Origin: Halobacterium jilantaiense
Lineage (GTDB): Archaea > Halobacteriota > Halobacteria > Halobacteriales > Halobacteriaceae
Assembly (NCBI RefSeq): GCF_900110535.1
Contig: NZ_FOJA01000001.1
Span: 1,709,393-1,773,392, forward strand
Direction of reading: 5' to 3'
Length of the DNA: 64,000 bases
The notes beneath the pieces were generated by a model, which was given only the letters and a program-made list of their open reading frames with translations, searched no databases and had not been told where the DNA came from. Positions within the stretch are counted from its first letter, which is position 1. Every line of letters starts with the position of its first letter. Position numbers and translations under genes: made by a program. Below are positions 1 to 9,790 of the stretch, piece by piece.

Positions 1-805
1 CCGGGACCTCCCGACCTTCGAGCGCGAGACGCTGAAGGACTGGGCGGCGGGGCGGCCCGACGTCCGGAACCCCGACCGCGAGGTCGTGCTGTTCCCCGAC
101 CTCTACACGAACTACATGGACGTCGGCCGCGGGAAGGCCGCCGTCCGTGCGCTGGAGGCGCTGGGCGTCGACGTGACCGTCGCCGACGAGTGCGCGAGCG
201 GCCGCGCCCCGCTCTCGCAGGGGATGGTCGCCACCGCCCGCGAGAAGGCCCAGCGGGTCGCCGCCGACCTGCGCCCGTACGTCGAGAACGGGAAGGACGT
301 GGTCGTCATCGAACCAAGCGACCACGCCATCTTCCAGCGCGAGTACGAGCGCCTGCTGGACGAGCAGGACTACGAGGCGCTGGCGGCGAACAGCTACGAG
401 GTCTTCGAGTACGTCTACGGGCTGCTGGAGAACGGTGCCAGCGAGACCAGCCTCGCCGCCGGCGACGGCCACGAGGTCGCGTACCACGGCCACTGCCAGC
501 AGCGCACCCTCGGCGTCGACACCTACACCGTCGCGGTGCTGGACCGCCTCGGCTTCGACGTGGCGACCTCCGACGTGGAGTGCTGCGGGATGGCCGGCAG
601 CTTCGGGTACAAGCGGGAGTACTACGACGTGAGCGTCGCCGTCGGCGAGGAACTGGCCGACCAGTTCACCACCGAGGAGACGGGCGACCGGCAGGTGGTC
701 GCCAGCGGCACGTCGTGTCTCGACCAGCTCGACGACCTGCTCGACCGGCCGAGCACGCACCCGATAGAACTGGTCGCACCCCAGCCACACACCCGCGCTG
801 AGTAG
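1..805 (+). CDS. FAD/Fe-S dehydrogenase, C-terminal part (5' end outside window)
   Basis: The reading frame is open from base 2, so this is the 3' part of a longer gene. The roughly 267 visible residues match the C-terminal CCG-domain half of the convergent protein at 818-3880: both carry a FPDLYTNY/LPDPYTNY stretch, a VIEPSD/VEPSD motif, YHGHCQQ and a CCGMAGSFGY motif. Such cysteine-rich CCG domains bind an iron-sulfur cluster in GlpC and in D-lactate/glycolate dehydrogenases, where a two-electron oxidation is passed on to the respiratory chain. The missing N-terminus probably holds the FAD domain, by analogy with the paralogue, but this cannot be seen. The stop lies only 12 bp from the stop of the paralogue. 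The substrate (lactate, glycolate or another 2-hydroxy acid) is undetermined. Confidence 0.8.
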   Translation, partial: RDLPTFERETLKDWAAGRPDVRNPDREVVLFPDLYTNYMDVGRGKAAVRALEALGVDVTVADECASGRAPLSQGMVATAREKAQRVAADLRPYVENGKDVVVIEPSDHAIFQREYERLLDEQDYEALAANSYEVFEYVYGLLENGASETSLAAGDGHEVAYHGHCQQRTLGVDTYTVAVLDRLGFDVATSDVECCGMAGSFGYKREYYDVSVAVGEELADQFTTEETGDRQVVASGTSCLDQLDDLLDRPSTHPIELVAPQPHTRAE

Positions 806-817
806 GCGGGACCGGTC

Positions 818-3800
818 TCAGAGCGCGTCGGCGAGCTTCTCGACGGGGTGGGGCGGCTCGCCGTCGACGTCCACGTCGTCGCGCTCGCCGAGCTGGGTGC
901 GACACGACGACCCGGGTGCAGTGACGGTGTCGGCGTCGCTCTCGCTCACCTGGTCGACGAGGATGTCACCGATTGCCTGACTCATCGAGTAGTGTTCGGC
1001 CTCGTAGCCGAAGCTCCCGGCCATGCCACAGCACGTGGAGTCCAGCGGGTCGACCTCGTAGCCCGCGCGCCGCAGGACGCCGACGGCGTGGTGGTCGCGC
1101 TGCTCGGCCGTCTGGTGGCAGTGGCCGTGGTACGCCAGCGACTCGCCGCTCGCGTCGAACCCCGCGCCCTCGTCCAGCCGGAAGCTGTCGAGGTACTCGC
1201 AGACACCGTACGTGTTCGCGGCGACGGCCTCGATGTCGGCGTCGGCGACGCCCGGGTCGGGAAGGAGGACATCGAGGTAGTCGCTCTGGAGCATCACGGC
1301 GTCAGACGGTTCGACGTAGGCGAGGTCCCAGCCGTCGCGGACCCGGGGAGCGAGCGCGTCGACGTTCTCGCGGGCCGTCTCGCGGGTGCGGTCGACGAGG
1401 CCGCGGGAGTACGCCGGCCGGCCGCTGTCCCCGACGCCGTCGGGCATCTCGACGTGGACGCCCGCGGCTTCGAGGACGCGCACCGCCGCCTTCCCCACGT
1501 CGACCTTGCTGTAGTTCGTGTACGGGTCGGGCAGCAGCAGGACCTTGCGGTCGGCAGCCGACTCGGGAATCCGGCTGCCGCCCCGGCGGTCGAACCACTT
1601 GCGGAGCGTCTCCCGCTGGAACTCGGGGAGGTCGCGCTCGGCCGCGATGCCGACGGTCTTCTCGGCGAGCGCGTCCGCGCCCGGGAGGCTGGTCGCCCAG
1701 TTCGAGAGCGGCGCGAACAGCGACCCGAGTTCGAGCAGTTCCTCCGTGTGGCCGAACACGCGGTCGATGAGGCTGACGCCGTTCTCTTGGTGGTCGGCGT
1801 GCTTGACCTCGGTCTTGAGCTTCGCCATGTCGACGCCGCTCGGGCAGTCCAGCTTGCAGCCCTTGCAGCCGACACAGAGGTCCATCACCTCGTGGAGGAA
1901 CTCGTCGTCGAGGGGGTCGTCGGGGAGGTTCCCGTTCATCGCCGACCGCAGCATGTTCGCGCGACCCCGGGTGCTGAGGACCTCCTCGTCGGCGGCGCGG
2001 TAGGTCGGACACATCACGCCGCCGGTCGTCTCCTGGTAGCCCGTACAACCCGCACAGCCGTGGCAGAGCTCCGTCATCCCCCGGAAGCCGTTCTCGGTGT
2101 CCCAGTTCAGCGCGGGGTCGAAGCCGGCGTCGAACTCGTAGTTCGGGTCGAAGCGCAGATTGTCGGTCATGTCCGACTCGCCGGCCTCGTCCCCACACAC
2201 CTGTCCGGGGTTCAGAATCCACTCGGGGTCGAACGTCGACTTCGTCTCCCGGAACGACGCCCAGAGGTCGTCGCCGTAGAACTTCCTGTTCCACTGGGTG
2301 CGGGCGCGGCCGTCGCCGTGCTCGCCGGACACCGACCCGCCGTACTCCACGACGAGGTCGGTGACGCGGTCGGCGATCTCCTCCATCTTCGCGACGCCCT
2401 CCTCCTCCTTGAGGTTCACGAGCGGGCGGACGTGGAGGACGCCGGGGCCGGCGTGCGCGTAGTACGAGGCGAACGTGTCGAGGTCGTCGAGGATGGCCTG
2501 GAAGTCGGCGACGAACTCGGGGAGGTGTTCGGCGGGGATGGCGGTGTCCTCGATGTACGGCCAGTGCTTGTCGTCGCTCGTCCGCGACAGCAGAATGGGG
2601 AGGCCGGCCTTCCGCATCTTCCAGAAGTGGGCCTGCCGGTCGTCGTCGTAGGCCTCCAGCACGTCGACGGCGTGGACGGGGTCGTCGGTGACGCTCCCGG
2701 CGTCCGCGGCGGGGTCACCGGCGGGCGTCGCGGTCGGCAGGCGGTCGGCGACGAGGTTCGCGACCCGCTGGCGGGCCTCGGTCTCGCTGTCGGCGTAGAA
2801 CTCCACGAGCAGCGTCGAGTCCGTGCCCTCGGGGAGGAGGTCGACCACGTCCCGGAACTCGTCGGTGTCCCGCGCCAGGTCGAGGAACACGTCGTCCATC
2901 ACCTCGACCGCCGACGGGTCGTGTTCGAGGATTGGCGCGACGTCCCGCATCGCGTCCACCACGTCGTCGTACGTGAGCATCGCGACCGCCGTTTCTTCAG
3001 GTACGGGCTCCAGGGACACCTCGGCCTTCGTGACGATGCCGAGGGTGCCCTCGCTGCCGGCGAGCAGTCGCGCGACGTTCACCGCGCCGTGTTCCTCGGC
3101 GTCCGCGAGCAGGCGGTCGTAGTTGAACCCGGAGACGTTCCGCTTGAGGTCGGGGAAGCGCTCGCGAATCTCGTCGGCCTCCTCGTCGAGGACGCGCTGG
3201 ACCTCCGCGTAGATGCGGGCCTCCAGGTCGCCGTCGGGGTCCGCGAGGTCGTCGAGGTCGTCGGTGTCCACCCAGCCGAAGGTGGTGACGGTGCCGTCGG
3301 CGAGCACGACCTCCGCGGATTCGAGGTAGCCGTCGGCCTTCTCGTAGACCAGCGAGTGCGCGCCCGTGGAGTTGTTCCCGATAGCGCCCCCGAGCACGCT
3401 CTTGTCGCCCCACGCCGGGTCCGGCGCGTACTTCAGGCCGTGCTCTGCGAGTTCGTCGTTCAGCTCCGCGAGCGTGATGCCGGGCTGCGCGCGGGCGGTC
3501 TCGGACTCGGGGTCGACGCCGACGAAACCGTCCATGTCGTGCTTGAAGTCGAGGACGACGGCCTCGTTGACCGTCTGGCCCGCGAGGCTCGTGCCGCCGC
3601 CCCGCGGGAGCACGGGGATGCCCTCGTCGGCGCAGTACTCGACGACGGCCGCCACGTCCGCGGTCGAGGTCGGGAAGACGACGCCGACGGGCAGCACCTC
3701 GTAGATGCTGGCGTCGGTCGCGTACAGCTGGCGCGTGTAGCTGTCGAAGCGCACGTCGCCGTCGACGCGCGCTCGCAGGTCCGCGAGCAGGGCGGGGCGC

Positions 3801-3880
3801 TCGACGCTGTCGCTGACGTAGTCGTAGTCGGCGTCCGAGTCGGCTGCCGGGTCGTCCGGGGGGATGTCGTGTGTGGCCAT
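818..3880 (-). CDS. FAD-binding and (Fe-S)-binding oxidoreductase, D-lactate dehydrogenase type
   Basis: A 1020-residue fusion. The N-terminal half is a FAD-linked oxidase domain with PRGGGTSLAG at residues 92-101 and an IGNNSTGAHS stretch. A ferredoxin-like region follows with CHGCAGCTGYQ near 600 and CVGCKGCKLDCP near 670. The C-terminus is a CCG domain with YHGHCHQ and CCGMAGSFGY near 950. This order is typical of membrane-associated D-lactate or 2-hydroxyglutarate dehydrogenases that reduce quinone. It lies 60 bp downstream of the L-lactate permease on the same strand, so lactate is the most likely substrate (inference). An acidic insertion (DPAADAGSVTDDPV) in the FAD half looks like a halophilic adaptation. 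A glycolate or other 2-hydroxy-acid substrate cannot be excluded. Confidence 0.87.
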   Translation of the reverse strand: MATHDIPPDDPAADSDADYDYVSDSVERPALLADLRARVDGDVRFDSYTRQLYATDASIYEVLPVGVVFPTSTADVAAVVEYCADEGIPVLPRGGGTSLAGQTVNEAVVLDFKHDMDGFVGVDPESETARAQPGITLAELNDELAEHGLKYAPDPAWGDKSVLGGAIGNNSTGAHSLVYEKADGYLESAEVVLADGTVTTFGWVDTDDLDDLADPDGDLEARIYAEVQRVLDEEADEIRERFPDLKRNVSGFNYDRLLADAEEHGAVNVARLLAGSEGTLGIVTKAEVSLEPVPEETAVAMLTYDDVVDAMRDVAPILEHDPSAVEVMDDVFLDLARDTDEFRDVVDLLPEGTDSTLLVEFYADSETEARQRVANLVADRLPTATPAGDPAADAGSVTDDPVHAVDVLEAYDDDRQAHFWKMRKAGLPILLSRTSDDKHWPYIEDTAIPAEHLPEFVADFQAILDDLDTFASYYAHAGPGVLHVRPLVNLKEEEGVAKMEEIADRVTDLVVEYGGSVSGEHGDGRARTQWNRKFYGDDLWASFRETKSTFDPEWILNPGQVCGDEAGESDMTDNLRFDPNYEFDAGFDPALNWDTENGFRGMTELCHGCAGCTGYQETTGGVMCPTYRAADEEVLSTRGRANMLRSAMNGNLPDDPLDDEFLHEVMDLCVGCKGCKLDCPSGVDMAKLKTEVKHADHQENGVSLIDRVFGHTEELLELGSLFAPLSNWATSLPGADALAEKTVGIAAERDLPEFQRETLRKWFDRRGGSRIPESAADRKVLLLPDPYTNYSKVDVGKAAVRVLEAAGVHVEMPDGVGDSGRPAYSRGLVDRTRETARENVDALAPRVRDGWDLAYVEPSDAVMLQSDYLDVLLPDPGVADADIEAVAANTYGVCEYLDSFRLDEGAGFDASGESLAYHGHCHQTAEQRDHHAVGVLRRAGYEVDPLDSTCCGMAGSFGYEAEHYSMSQAIGDILVDQVSESDADTVTAPGSSCRTQLGERDDVDVDGEPPHPVEKLADAL

Positions 3881-3940
3881 TGGCGTAGCGTTGGGAGTCT
3901 GTCTTGTTATTGTGTGGTGGTCGCGGCGACGGTCGCGGGC

Positions 3941-5650
3941 TCAGAACACGCCCGGGAACAGCACGGCGCTGAACAGCAGCCCGAGCACGCCCGCGAACAG
4001 CGCGAACACGACCGTCGGCACGAGAGTCTTCCGGAGCATGTCGCCCTCGCGGCCGGTGATGCCGACGACGCCGCAGATGGCGGCGACGTTCAGCACCGAG
4101 ACCATGTTCCCGATGCCGCCGCCCGTGTTCTGGAGCGCGACGACGATGGCGCGGGACGCGCCCACCTGAGAGGCGGCCTCAAGCTGGAGGACGCTGAACA
4201 GGATGTCGGAAGACGTGTTCGAGCCCGTCATGAACGACCCGAGGGTGCCGATCCACGGCGACACCAGCGGGAGCGCCGCGCCAGCGCCGTCAGCGACAAT
4301 CTGGGACAACGCGGTCATCATCCCGACGACGTCGCCGGGGTTGGTCGCGGACTGAATCATCACCTGGGTCATGGAGACGGCGACGACGAGCGTGAGCGCC
4401 GCGGGCGCAATCTGACGGAACGACTCCCGCCACGCCTCGGCCATCTCGGAGCCGTCCATGCCGTGCAGCCAGCCGGTGAGGATGGCGACCGGGACGAACG
4501 GCATCGTCCCCGGCAGGTAGAGGTACCGCAGCGACCAGTTCAGGTCCTCGTAGCCGAGCACGTCGAAGCCGACCGCGTACGACTGCACGACGGAGACGAT
4601 CTGCTCGCCGCCGAGTTGGAGCGTCGGCCACCGCGTCACGAGGAGGACGGCCGCGACGAGGAGGTACGGCGTCCACGCCAGCAGCACCGACATCTCCTTG
4701 CTCGGTTCGTCGTTGTCGAGTTCGTCGAGGGCGAGGCCACCCCGCCACGTGTCCGTCCACGACTCGCGGTCCGGGAAGTCCCACGTGGATTCAGGCACGA
4801 GGATACCGCGGTTCGCGAGCACGAGGCCGGCTCCGAGCGTGACGAACCCCGCGGCGATGTCGGGCAGCGCCGGCCCGATGAACCACGCGACCAGCCACTG
4901 CGTCACGCCCGTGAGCGCGCCGAGCAGCAGCGCGAACGGGGCAATTTCGAGCGCGGGGCCGAGAGCGCCGGTCAGCGAGCGCTCGTCCTCGCTGCCGAAC
5001 CAGTAGCTCATCAGGTAGACGCCGAGCAGCCCCCAGAAGACGTACGTCAGCCCGGTAACGACGCCCGTCCACGCCGATACGAGGTCGAGAAACTCCAGCA
5101 CCGGCATGCTCTCGGGGAGCGACCCCTCGACGACGGCTCCGACGCCGCCGATGACGGGCGTGCCGGCCGCGCCGAACGGCGGGTTCGGGGCGTTGAAGTA
5201 GAGGCCGAAGACGGCCGCGGCCAGCGGCGGGAAGCCGAGGCCGATGAACAGCGGCGCGGCGAGCGCGCCGGGCGTGCCGAACCCGGCGGCACCCTCGATG
5301 ATGGTCATGAAGCCGAGGCCGACGAGCAGCACCTGCACGCGCCGATCCTCCTCGATCTGCCGGAAGTACCAGCGGATGGTCGCGATTGCGCCGCTGCCGT
5401 CGAGGTAGTTCATCAGGAGGATGGCCCCGAAGACGATGAGCACGATGCTGAACGCCTGCAACGCGCCGTAGACGGCGGCGGCCGCCCACCACTGGGCCTC
5501 CATCCCCCAGATGCCGATGCCGAGGGCGGTCGCGATGAGCCAGCCGACTCCCATCGCGCGCGCTGCCGACCACCGGAGGCCGACCAGCAGCCCGAACGCG
5601 ACGGCGATTGGAACGGCCGCGAGAACCGCGAGCGTGAACGTGTCTACCAT
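3941..5650 (-). CDS. lldP: L-lactate permease family transporter
   Basis: A 569-residue integral membrane protein with about 12-14 hydrophobic segments, the usual size of the LctP/LldP family, which brings lactate (and often glycolate) in with protons or cations. The segments GAAGFGTPGALAAPL and FNAPNPPFGAAGTPV agree with the conserved family core. I chose the ATG giving MVDTFTLAVLAAVP because the first membrane segment starts directly after it and a TATA-like element lies about 33 bp upstream; the frame stays open further upstream, but that sequence is low-complexity and unlike a transporter. It precedes the FAD/Fe-S dehydrogenase on the same strand, making a plausible lactate uptake and oxidation unit. 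Confidence 0.88.
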   Translation of the reverse strand: MVDTFTLAVLAAVPIAVAFGLLVGLRWSAARAMGVGWLIATALGIGIWGMEAQWWAAAAVYGALQAFSIVLIVFGAILLMNYLDGSGAIATIRWYFRQIEEDRRVQVLLVGLGFMTIIEGAAGFGTPGALAAPLFIGLGFPPLAAAVFGLYFNAPNPPFGAAGTPVIGGVGAVVEGSLPESMPVLEFLDLVSAWTGVVTGLTYVFWGLLGVYLMSYWFGSEDERSLTGALGPALEIAPFALLLGALTGVTQWLVAWFIGPALPDIAAGFVTLGAGLVLANRGILVPESTWDFPDRESWTDTWRGGLALDELDNDEPSKEMSVLLAWTPYLLVAAVLLVTRWPTLQLGGEQIVSVVQSYAVGFDVLGYEDLNWSLRYLYLPGTMPFVPVAILTGWLHGMDGSEMAEAWRESFRQIAPAALTLVVAVSMTQVMIQSATNPGDVVGMMTALSQIVADGAGAALPLVSPWIGTLGSFMTGSNTSSDILFSVLQLEAASQVGASRAIVVALQNTGGGIGNMVSVLNVAAICGVVGITGREGDMLRKTLVPTVVFALFAGVLGLLFSAVLFPGVF

Positions 5651-5678
5651 GTCAGTTCGGACATCCCACCAAAACCGG

Positions 5679-5716
5679 ATAATGAATCGGCGTGTTCCCA
5701 GTGGAGAAAAATTCTC
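5679..5716 (-). promoter_or_regulatory. Candidate promoter and small dyad upstream of lldP
   Basis: On the minus strand ATTCATTAT (5679-5687) lies about 33 bp before the lldP ATG, right for an archaeal TATA box. Just upstream of it, GAGAA-AAA-TTCTC (5704-5716) is a perfect short inverted repeat that could be an operator for a lactate-responsive regulator. No regulator gene lies next to it. Confidence 0.4.
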
Positions 5717-5760
5717 TCTGTTGCCGTCGATAGCCGGACGGTCCGTCTCCGTTCCGCGCG

Positions 5761-7062
5761 TCAGTCGTCGCCAGCGGCCGCGGTCGCCGCCTCGATTGCG
5801 GCTTCGAGGTCCGCGACCACGTCGGCGGGGTCCTCGATGCCGACCGACACCCGCACCATCTCGGGGAGGACGCCGCCCGCGCGCTGCTCGTCCTCGGTGA
5901 GCTGCTGGTGGGTGGTCGACGCGGGGTGGATGACGAGGGTCTTCGCGTCCCCGACGTTCGCCAGCAGGCTCGCCAGTTCGGTCTCCTCGGTGGTGGCCTG
6001 CGCGGCCTCGTAGCCGCCGTCGACGCCGAACGTGAGCATTCCGCCGTACCCACCGTCGAGGTACTCGCTGGCCTCCTCGTGGGTCTCGTGGTCCTCCAGG
6101 CCGGGGTAGTTCACCCACTCGACGTCCGGGTGCTCTCGGAGGTGTTCGGCGACGAGCTGGGCGTTCTCGGAGTGCTTCTCCATGCGCAGCGGGAGCGATT
6201 CGAGCTTCTGGAGGGTCTGCCACGCGTCGAACGGCGACTGCTGGTTCCCGAGGTCCCGGAGCCCGCGAGCGATGGCGGCGTACGTGAACGCGGCGTCACC
6301 GAATCGCTCGGCGAAGTTCACGCCGTGGTAGGCGGGGTTCTCCTGCGCGATTTCGGGGTAGTCGTCGGCGTGGGCGCTCCAGTCGAAGCTGCCGGCGTCG
6401 ACGAGCGCGCCGCCGACCGTCGTGCCGGCACCGTGAATCCACTTCGTGGTGGAGTGCCAGACGATGTCGGCACCGTGCTCGATGGGGTTCGAGAGGTACG
6501 GGGTCGCGAACGTGTTGTCCACCATCAGCGGGACGCCGTGGTCGTGGGCGATGTCCGCAATGCGTTCGAGGTCGGGCGTGACGAGACTGGGGTTGCCGAC
6601 CGTCTCGACGAGCACGTAGGCGGTGTCCTCGTCGATGGCGTCCGCGTAGGCCTCGTAGTCGAGGGTGTCGACGAACGTCGTCTCGACGCCGCGCCGCTCG
6701 GCGCTGTGCGTGAGGTACGTGACAGTGCCGCCGTAGAGGTCGCTCGCCGCGACGACGTTGTCGCCGGCGCTCGCGAGGACGAACGTCGCGAGGTCGAGCG
6801 CCGCCATCCCCGAGGCGGTGGCGACGGCACCGACGCCGCCTTCGAGGCTGGCGAGTCGCTCCTGGAGCGTCGCGACGGTCGGGTTCATCAGCCGCGAGTA
6901 GATGTAGCCCTCCGTCTCCAGCGCGAACTGGCCGGCGGCGTCCTCGCTGTCCTCGAAGACGTACGAGGTGGTCTGGTAGATGGGCGGAGCCCGCGAGCCA
7001 GTCTCGCCGACGTCCTGACCCGCGTGGACGCTGTTCGTGTGGAAGCCGTGGTCGTCTGCCAT
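5761..7062 (-). CDS. metY: O-acetylhomoserine aminocarboxypropyltransferase / Cys-Met metabolism PLP enzyme (copy 1)
   Basis: A 433-residue fold-type I PLP enzyme of the Cys/Met metabolism family, which makes homocysteine from O-acetylhomoserine and sulfide (or cystathionine from cysteine). Visible family marks are APPIYQTTSYVF near the N-terminus, YSRLMNPT, and the PLP lysine in WHSTTKWIHGAGTT. Length agrees with MetY (about 430) rather than the shorter MetB/MetC (about 380-400). The start at 7062 (MADDHGFHTNSVHAGQ) aligns with the start of the second copy. It is the last gene of the metY-metX-metY operon, 110 bp after metX. MetY versus MetB activity cannot be settled by eye. Confidence 0.85.
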   Translation of the reverse strand: MADDHGFHTNSVHAGQDVGETGSRAPPIYQTTSYVFEDSEDAAGQFALETEGYIYSRLMNPTVATLQERLASLEGGVGAVATASGMAALDLATFVLASAGDNVVAASDLYGGTVTYLTHSAERRGVETTFVDTLDYEAYADAIDEDTAYVLVETVGNPSLVTPDLERIADIAHDHGVPLMVDNTFATPYLSNPIEHGADIVWHSTTKWIHGAGTTVGGALVDAGSFDWSAHADDYPEIAQENPAYHGVNFAERFGDAAFTYAAIARGLRDLGNQQSPFDAWQTLQKLESLPLRMEKHSENAQLVAEHLREHPDVEWVNYPGLEDHETHEEASEYLDGGYGGMLTFGVDGGYEAAQATTEETELASLLANVGDAKTLVIHPASTTHQQLTEDEQRAGGVLPEMVRVSVGIEDPADVVADLEAAIEAATAAAGDD

Positions 7063-7172
7063 AGAGAGACAGAGACACCTCGACGGGTAAACCGCGCCGA
7101 CACCTGCAGGACCTGCCGGTCTTCGAAACGACCCGCACGGCGGCCGACGCCCCCGCGCCGCCCGCCGTCGGG

Positions 7173-8354
7173 CTACCCGGAGAACAGGCTGTTGTGGACG
7201 GGCGCATAGTCGTCGCGTGCGTCGTCGCGGGTGTCCGTGACCGAGCGCCCGTCGACGCCGTCGGCGAGGAAGTCCGCCAGCGGCGGGCCGACGGACTCCG
7301 GTTCGACGAGGAAGGCGTCGTGGCCGTGGTCGGACTCGACGACGTGGTGGGCGACGTCCGCAGCGCCGTCCCGCAGGGCGTCGGCGAGTGCCTCGCTCTG
7401 CTCGACCGTGAAGTGCCAGTCGCCCGTGAACGACAGCGCGAGCGCCTCGCCCGGGAACGCGGCGAGCGCGTCGGCGTCCGAGTCGTAGCCCGCGGCGAGG
7501 TCGTAGTCGTCCATCGCCCGCACGAGGTAGAGGTAGCTGTTGGCGTCGAAGCGCTCGACGAATTTGTCCGCCTGATAGTCGAGGTACGACTCCACGTCCC
7601 GGTACGGGAAGAACGCGCCCGCCGGGTCGGTCGGGAAGGCGTCCCCGCCCGCCTCCCGGCCGGCGGTCCGGCGGCCGAACTTGTCCGCCATCGAGTCCTT
7701 CGAGAGGTACATCAGGTGGCCGAGCTGGCGGGCGAGCGCGAGGCCCCGTGTCGGGTGTTCCCCGCCGTAGTAGTCGCCGCCGTTCCAGTTCGGGTCGCCC
7801 CTGATAGCGCGCCGGGCGACGGCGTTCATCCCGAGGCACTGGGCGTCGAGGCGGGCCGCGGTCGCGACGGCCGCGACCCGGCGGACGTCGTCGGGGTACC
7901 GGTGCGCCCAGTCGAGGGCGTTCATGCCGCCGACGCTCCCGCCGACGACGGCGTGGAGGCGACCCACGCCGAGTTCGTCGAGCAGTCGGCGCTGGCTGCG
8001 CGTCCAGTCGCCGACGGTGACGGGCGGGAACTCGGTCCCCCAGCGTTCGCCGTCTGGCCCCTCCGCGGGCGGGCCGTCCGTGCCGTAACACGACCCGGGG
8101 ACGTTCGCGCAGACGACGAAGTACTCGGTCGTGTCGATGGCCTTCCCGGGACCGACCACGTCGCGCCACCAGCCGTGGCCCTGTCCGGCGGTCCCGTCGG
8201 GGCTGTCGGCGACGTGCTGGCTCCCGGTCAGGGCGTGACAGACGAGCACAGCGTTCTCGCCCGTGAACTCGCCGTACGTCTCGTAGGCGACGGTGAGTTC
8301 GTCGACGGTCTGCCCGGCAGCGAACTCGAAATCGGGAATCGTCTCGGTCGGCAT
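7173..8354 (-). CDS. metX: Homoserine O-acetyltransferase
   Basis: A 393-residue alpha/beta-hydrolase fold enzyme that acetylates homoserine with acetyl-CoA, giving the substrate of the flanking metY products. Key motifs are CHALTGSQH (oxyanion region), [12 protein letters not shown], the nucleophile elbow [12 protein letters not shown], and the aspartate and histidine regions FTGDWHF and ESDHGHDAF. The ATG at 8354 shares one base with the stop of the upstream metY copy (TGATG), pointing to translational coupling. Length is normal for MetX. Some MetX-fold proteins use succinyl-CoA or act on serine, so the acyl donor is inferred from context. Confidence 0.9.
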   Translation of the reverse strand: MPTETIPDFEFAAGQTVDELTVAYETYGEFTGENAVLVCHALTGSQHVADSPDGTAGQGHGWWRDVVGPGKAIDTTEYFVVCANVPGSCYGTDGPPAEGPDGERWGTEFPPVTVGDWTRSQRRLLDELGVGRLHAVVGGSVGGMNALDWAHRYPDDVRRVAAVATAARLDAQCLGMNAVARRAIRGDPNWNGGDYYGGEHPTRGLALARQLGHLMYLSKDSMADKFGRRTAGREAGGDAFPTDPAGAFFPYRDVESYLDYQADKFVERFDANSYLYLVRAMDDYDLAAGYDSDADALAAFPGEALALSFTGDWHFTVEQSEALADALRDGAADVAHHVVESDHGHDAFLVEPESVGPPLADFLADGVDGRSVTDTRDDARDDYAPVHNSLFSG

Positions 8355-9637
8355 CAGTGCGCCCCCCGGAGCGCCCGGTTGAAGTCCGCGAGCACGTCGT
8401 CGGCGTCCTCGATACCGACCGACACCCGAACCATGTCGGGCGCGACGCCCGCCTCGCGCTGTTCGGCCTCGTCCAACTGGGCGTGCGTGGTGCTGGCCGG
8501 GTGGACGACGAGCGTCTTCGCGTCTCCGAGGTTCGCGAGGAACGACGCGAGTTCGACGCCCTCGCAGACGGCCTTCGCCGCCTCGAAGCCGCCCTCGGGA
8601 CCGAACGTGAGCACGCCGCCGAACCCCGATTCCAGGTACTCGCTGGCCGCGTCGTGCGTCGGGTGGTCCTCGCGGCCGGGGTACGAGACCCATGCCACGT
8701 CGGGGTGGTCGGCGAGGAAGTCGGCGAGCGCCGCGGCGTTCTCGCAGTGCCGGGCGATTCGCAGCGGGAGCGTCTCGACGCCCTGGAGCGTCTGCCAGGC
8801 GTCGAAGGCGGTCTGCCCGGTGCCGCAGTTCCGGACGGCGCGCTGCCGGACGGCCGCCGCGAGCGCGCGGTCCCCGAAGCGCTCCGAGAAGTCCACGTCG
8901 AAGGCGGGACTGGGACCGGAGAGCTCCGGGAAGTCGGCGTCCGGGTGGCTCCACGGGAACGCCCCGCCGTCGACGACGACGCCGCCGAGCGTGGTGCCGG
9001 CTCCGTGCAGCCACTTCGTCGTGGACGCCCAGACGACGTCCGCGCCGTGCTCGACGGGCCGGCAGAGTTCGGGCGTGGCGAACGTGTTGTCGACGACCAG
9101 CGGGACGGCGTGGTCGTGCGCGACCGCGGCGAGCGCGGCGAGGTCCGGCGTCACGAGCGAGGGGTTCGCGACGGTCTCGACGTGGACGAACGCGGTGTCG
9201 TCGTCGACGGCGGCCGCGACGGCGTCGGGGTCGAGTGCGTCGACGGTGTGGACGTCGACACCGCGCTTGCGCGCGATGGTGTCGAAGTACGTCGCGGTGC
9301 CGCCGTACATCTCCGCGCCCGCGACGACGTTCCGGCCCGCCTCGGCGAGCGTCGTTGTGACGGCGTCGATGGCGGCCATGCCCGTGTTCGTCGCGACGGC
9401 GTCGGTGCCGCCGTGGAGCGCGGCGAGGCGATCTTCGAGCACCGAGACGGTGGGGTTCGAGATGCGCGAGTAGACGTCGGCCTCCGAGTCGAGGGCGTAG
9501 CGCGCCGCGGCGTCGTCGGCGTCCGGGAAGACGTACGACGTGGTCTGGTGGATGGGTGGCGCGCGGGCACCCGTCTCGTCGGGGTCGTGGCCCGCGTGGA
9601 CGCTGCGAGTGGTGCGCCCGCGGCTCGCGTCGGTCAT
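8354..9637 (-). CDS. metY: O-acetylhomoserine aminocarboxypropyltransferase / Cys-Met metabolism PLP enzyme (copy 2)
   Basis: A 427-residue paralogue of the protein at 5761-7062, with the same landmarks: [22 protein letters not shown], and the PLP lysine in [14 protein letters not shown]. It is the first gene of the operon and is joined to metX by a one-base TGATG overlap. The two copies diverge clearly (for example [19 protein letters not shown] here versus GVETTFVDTLDYEAYADAI there), so they are not a recent duplication and may differ in sulfur donor or regulation. It starts at the ATG at 9637 ([16 protein letters not shown]). Confidence 0.85.
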   Translation of the reverse strand: MTDASRGRTTRSVHAGHDPDETGARAPPIHQTTSYVFPDADDAAARYALDSEADVYSRISNPTVSVLEDRLAALHGGTDAVATNTGMAAIDAVTTTLAEAGRNVVAGAEMYGGTATYFDTIARKRGVDVHTVDALDPDAVAAAVDDDTAFVHVETVANPSLVTPDLAALAAVAHDHAVPLVVDNTFATPELCRPVEHGADVVWASTTKWLHGAGTTLGGVVVDGGAFPWSHPDADFPELSGPSPAFDVDFSERFGDRALAAAVRQRAVRNCGTGQTAFDAWQTLQGVETLPLRIARHCENAAALADFLADHPDVAWVSYPGREDHPTHDAASEYLESGFGGVLTFGPEGGFEAAKAVCEGVELASFLANLGDAKTLVVHPASTTHAQLDEAEQREAGVAPDMVRVSVGIEDADDVLADFNRALRGAH

Positions 9638-9644
9638 TGACAGT

Positions 9645-9672
9645 AGTAATATATCTACCGAAGGTTATGCGT
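9645..9672 (-). promoter_or_regulatory. Candidate promoter of the metY-metX-metY operon
   Basis: The minus strand carries GCATAACC followed by an AT-rich AGATATATTAC just before the ATG at 9637. The first element sits at the usual distance from the ATG for a leaderless or short-leader transcript. The AT-rich run stands out in a GC-rich context. Confidence 0.4.
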
Positions 9673-9790
9673 GGTAGTTACGGCAACTGTCGCCGGGGTC
9701 GGCGACGGACGAGTGTGCTGTCGGTCTCGCGGCTGACCGCACCCCGAGGTGTCGCCGCCCTCTTGACTCCCCGGTACCAAGCCCCGCTGG

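Noticed and set aside
848-6013. A 1721-codon open frame antisense to the dehydrogenase and lactate permease genes
   Set aside because: It is an effect of GC-rich codons leaving the opposite strand open. The product is Arg/Val/His-rich, lacks domains and runs through several clear genes and gaps.
5761-8169. An apparent 802-residue fusion reading into metY from upstream
   Set aside because: The first half is Arg-rich and antisense-like. The metY domain has its own ATG at 7062 with a normal start.
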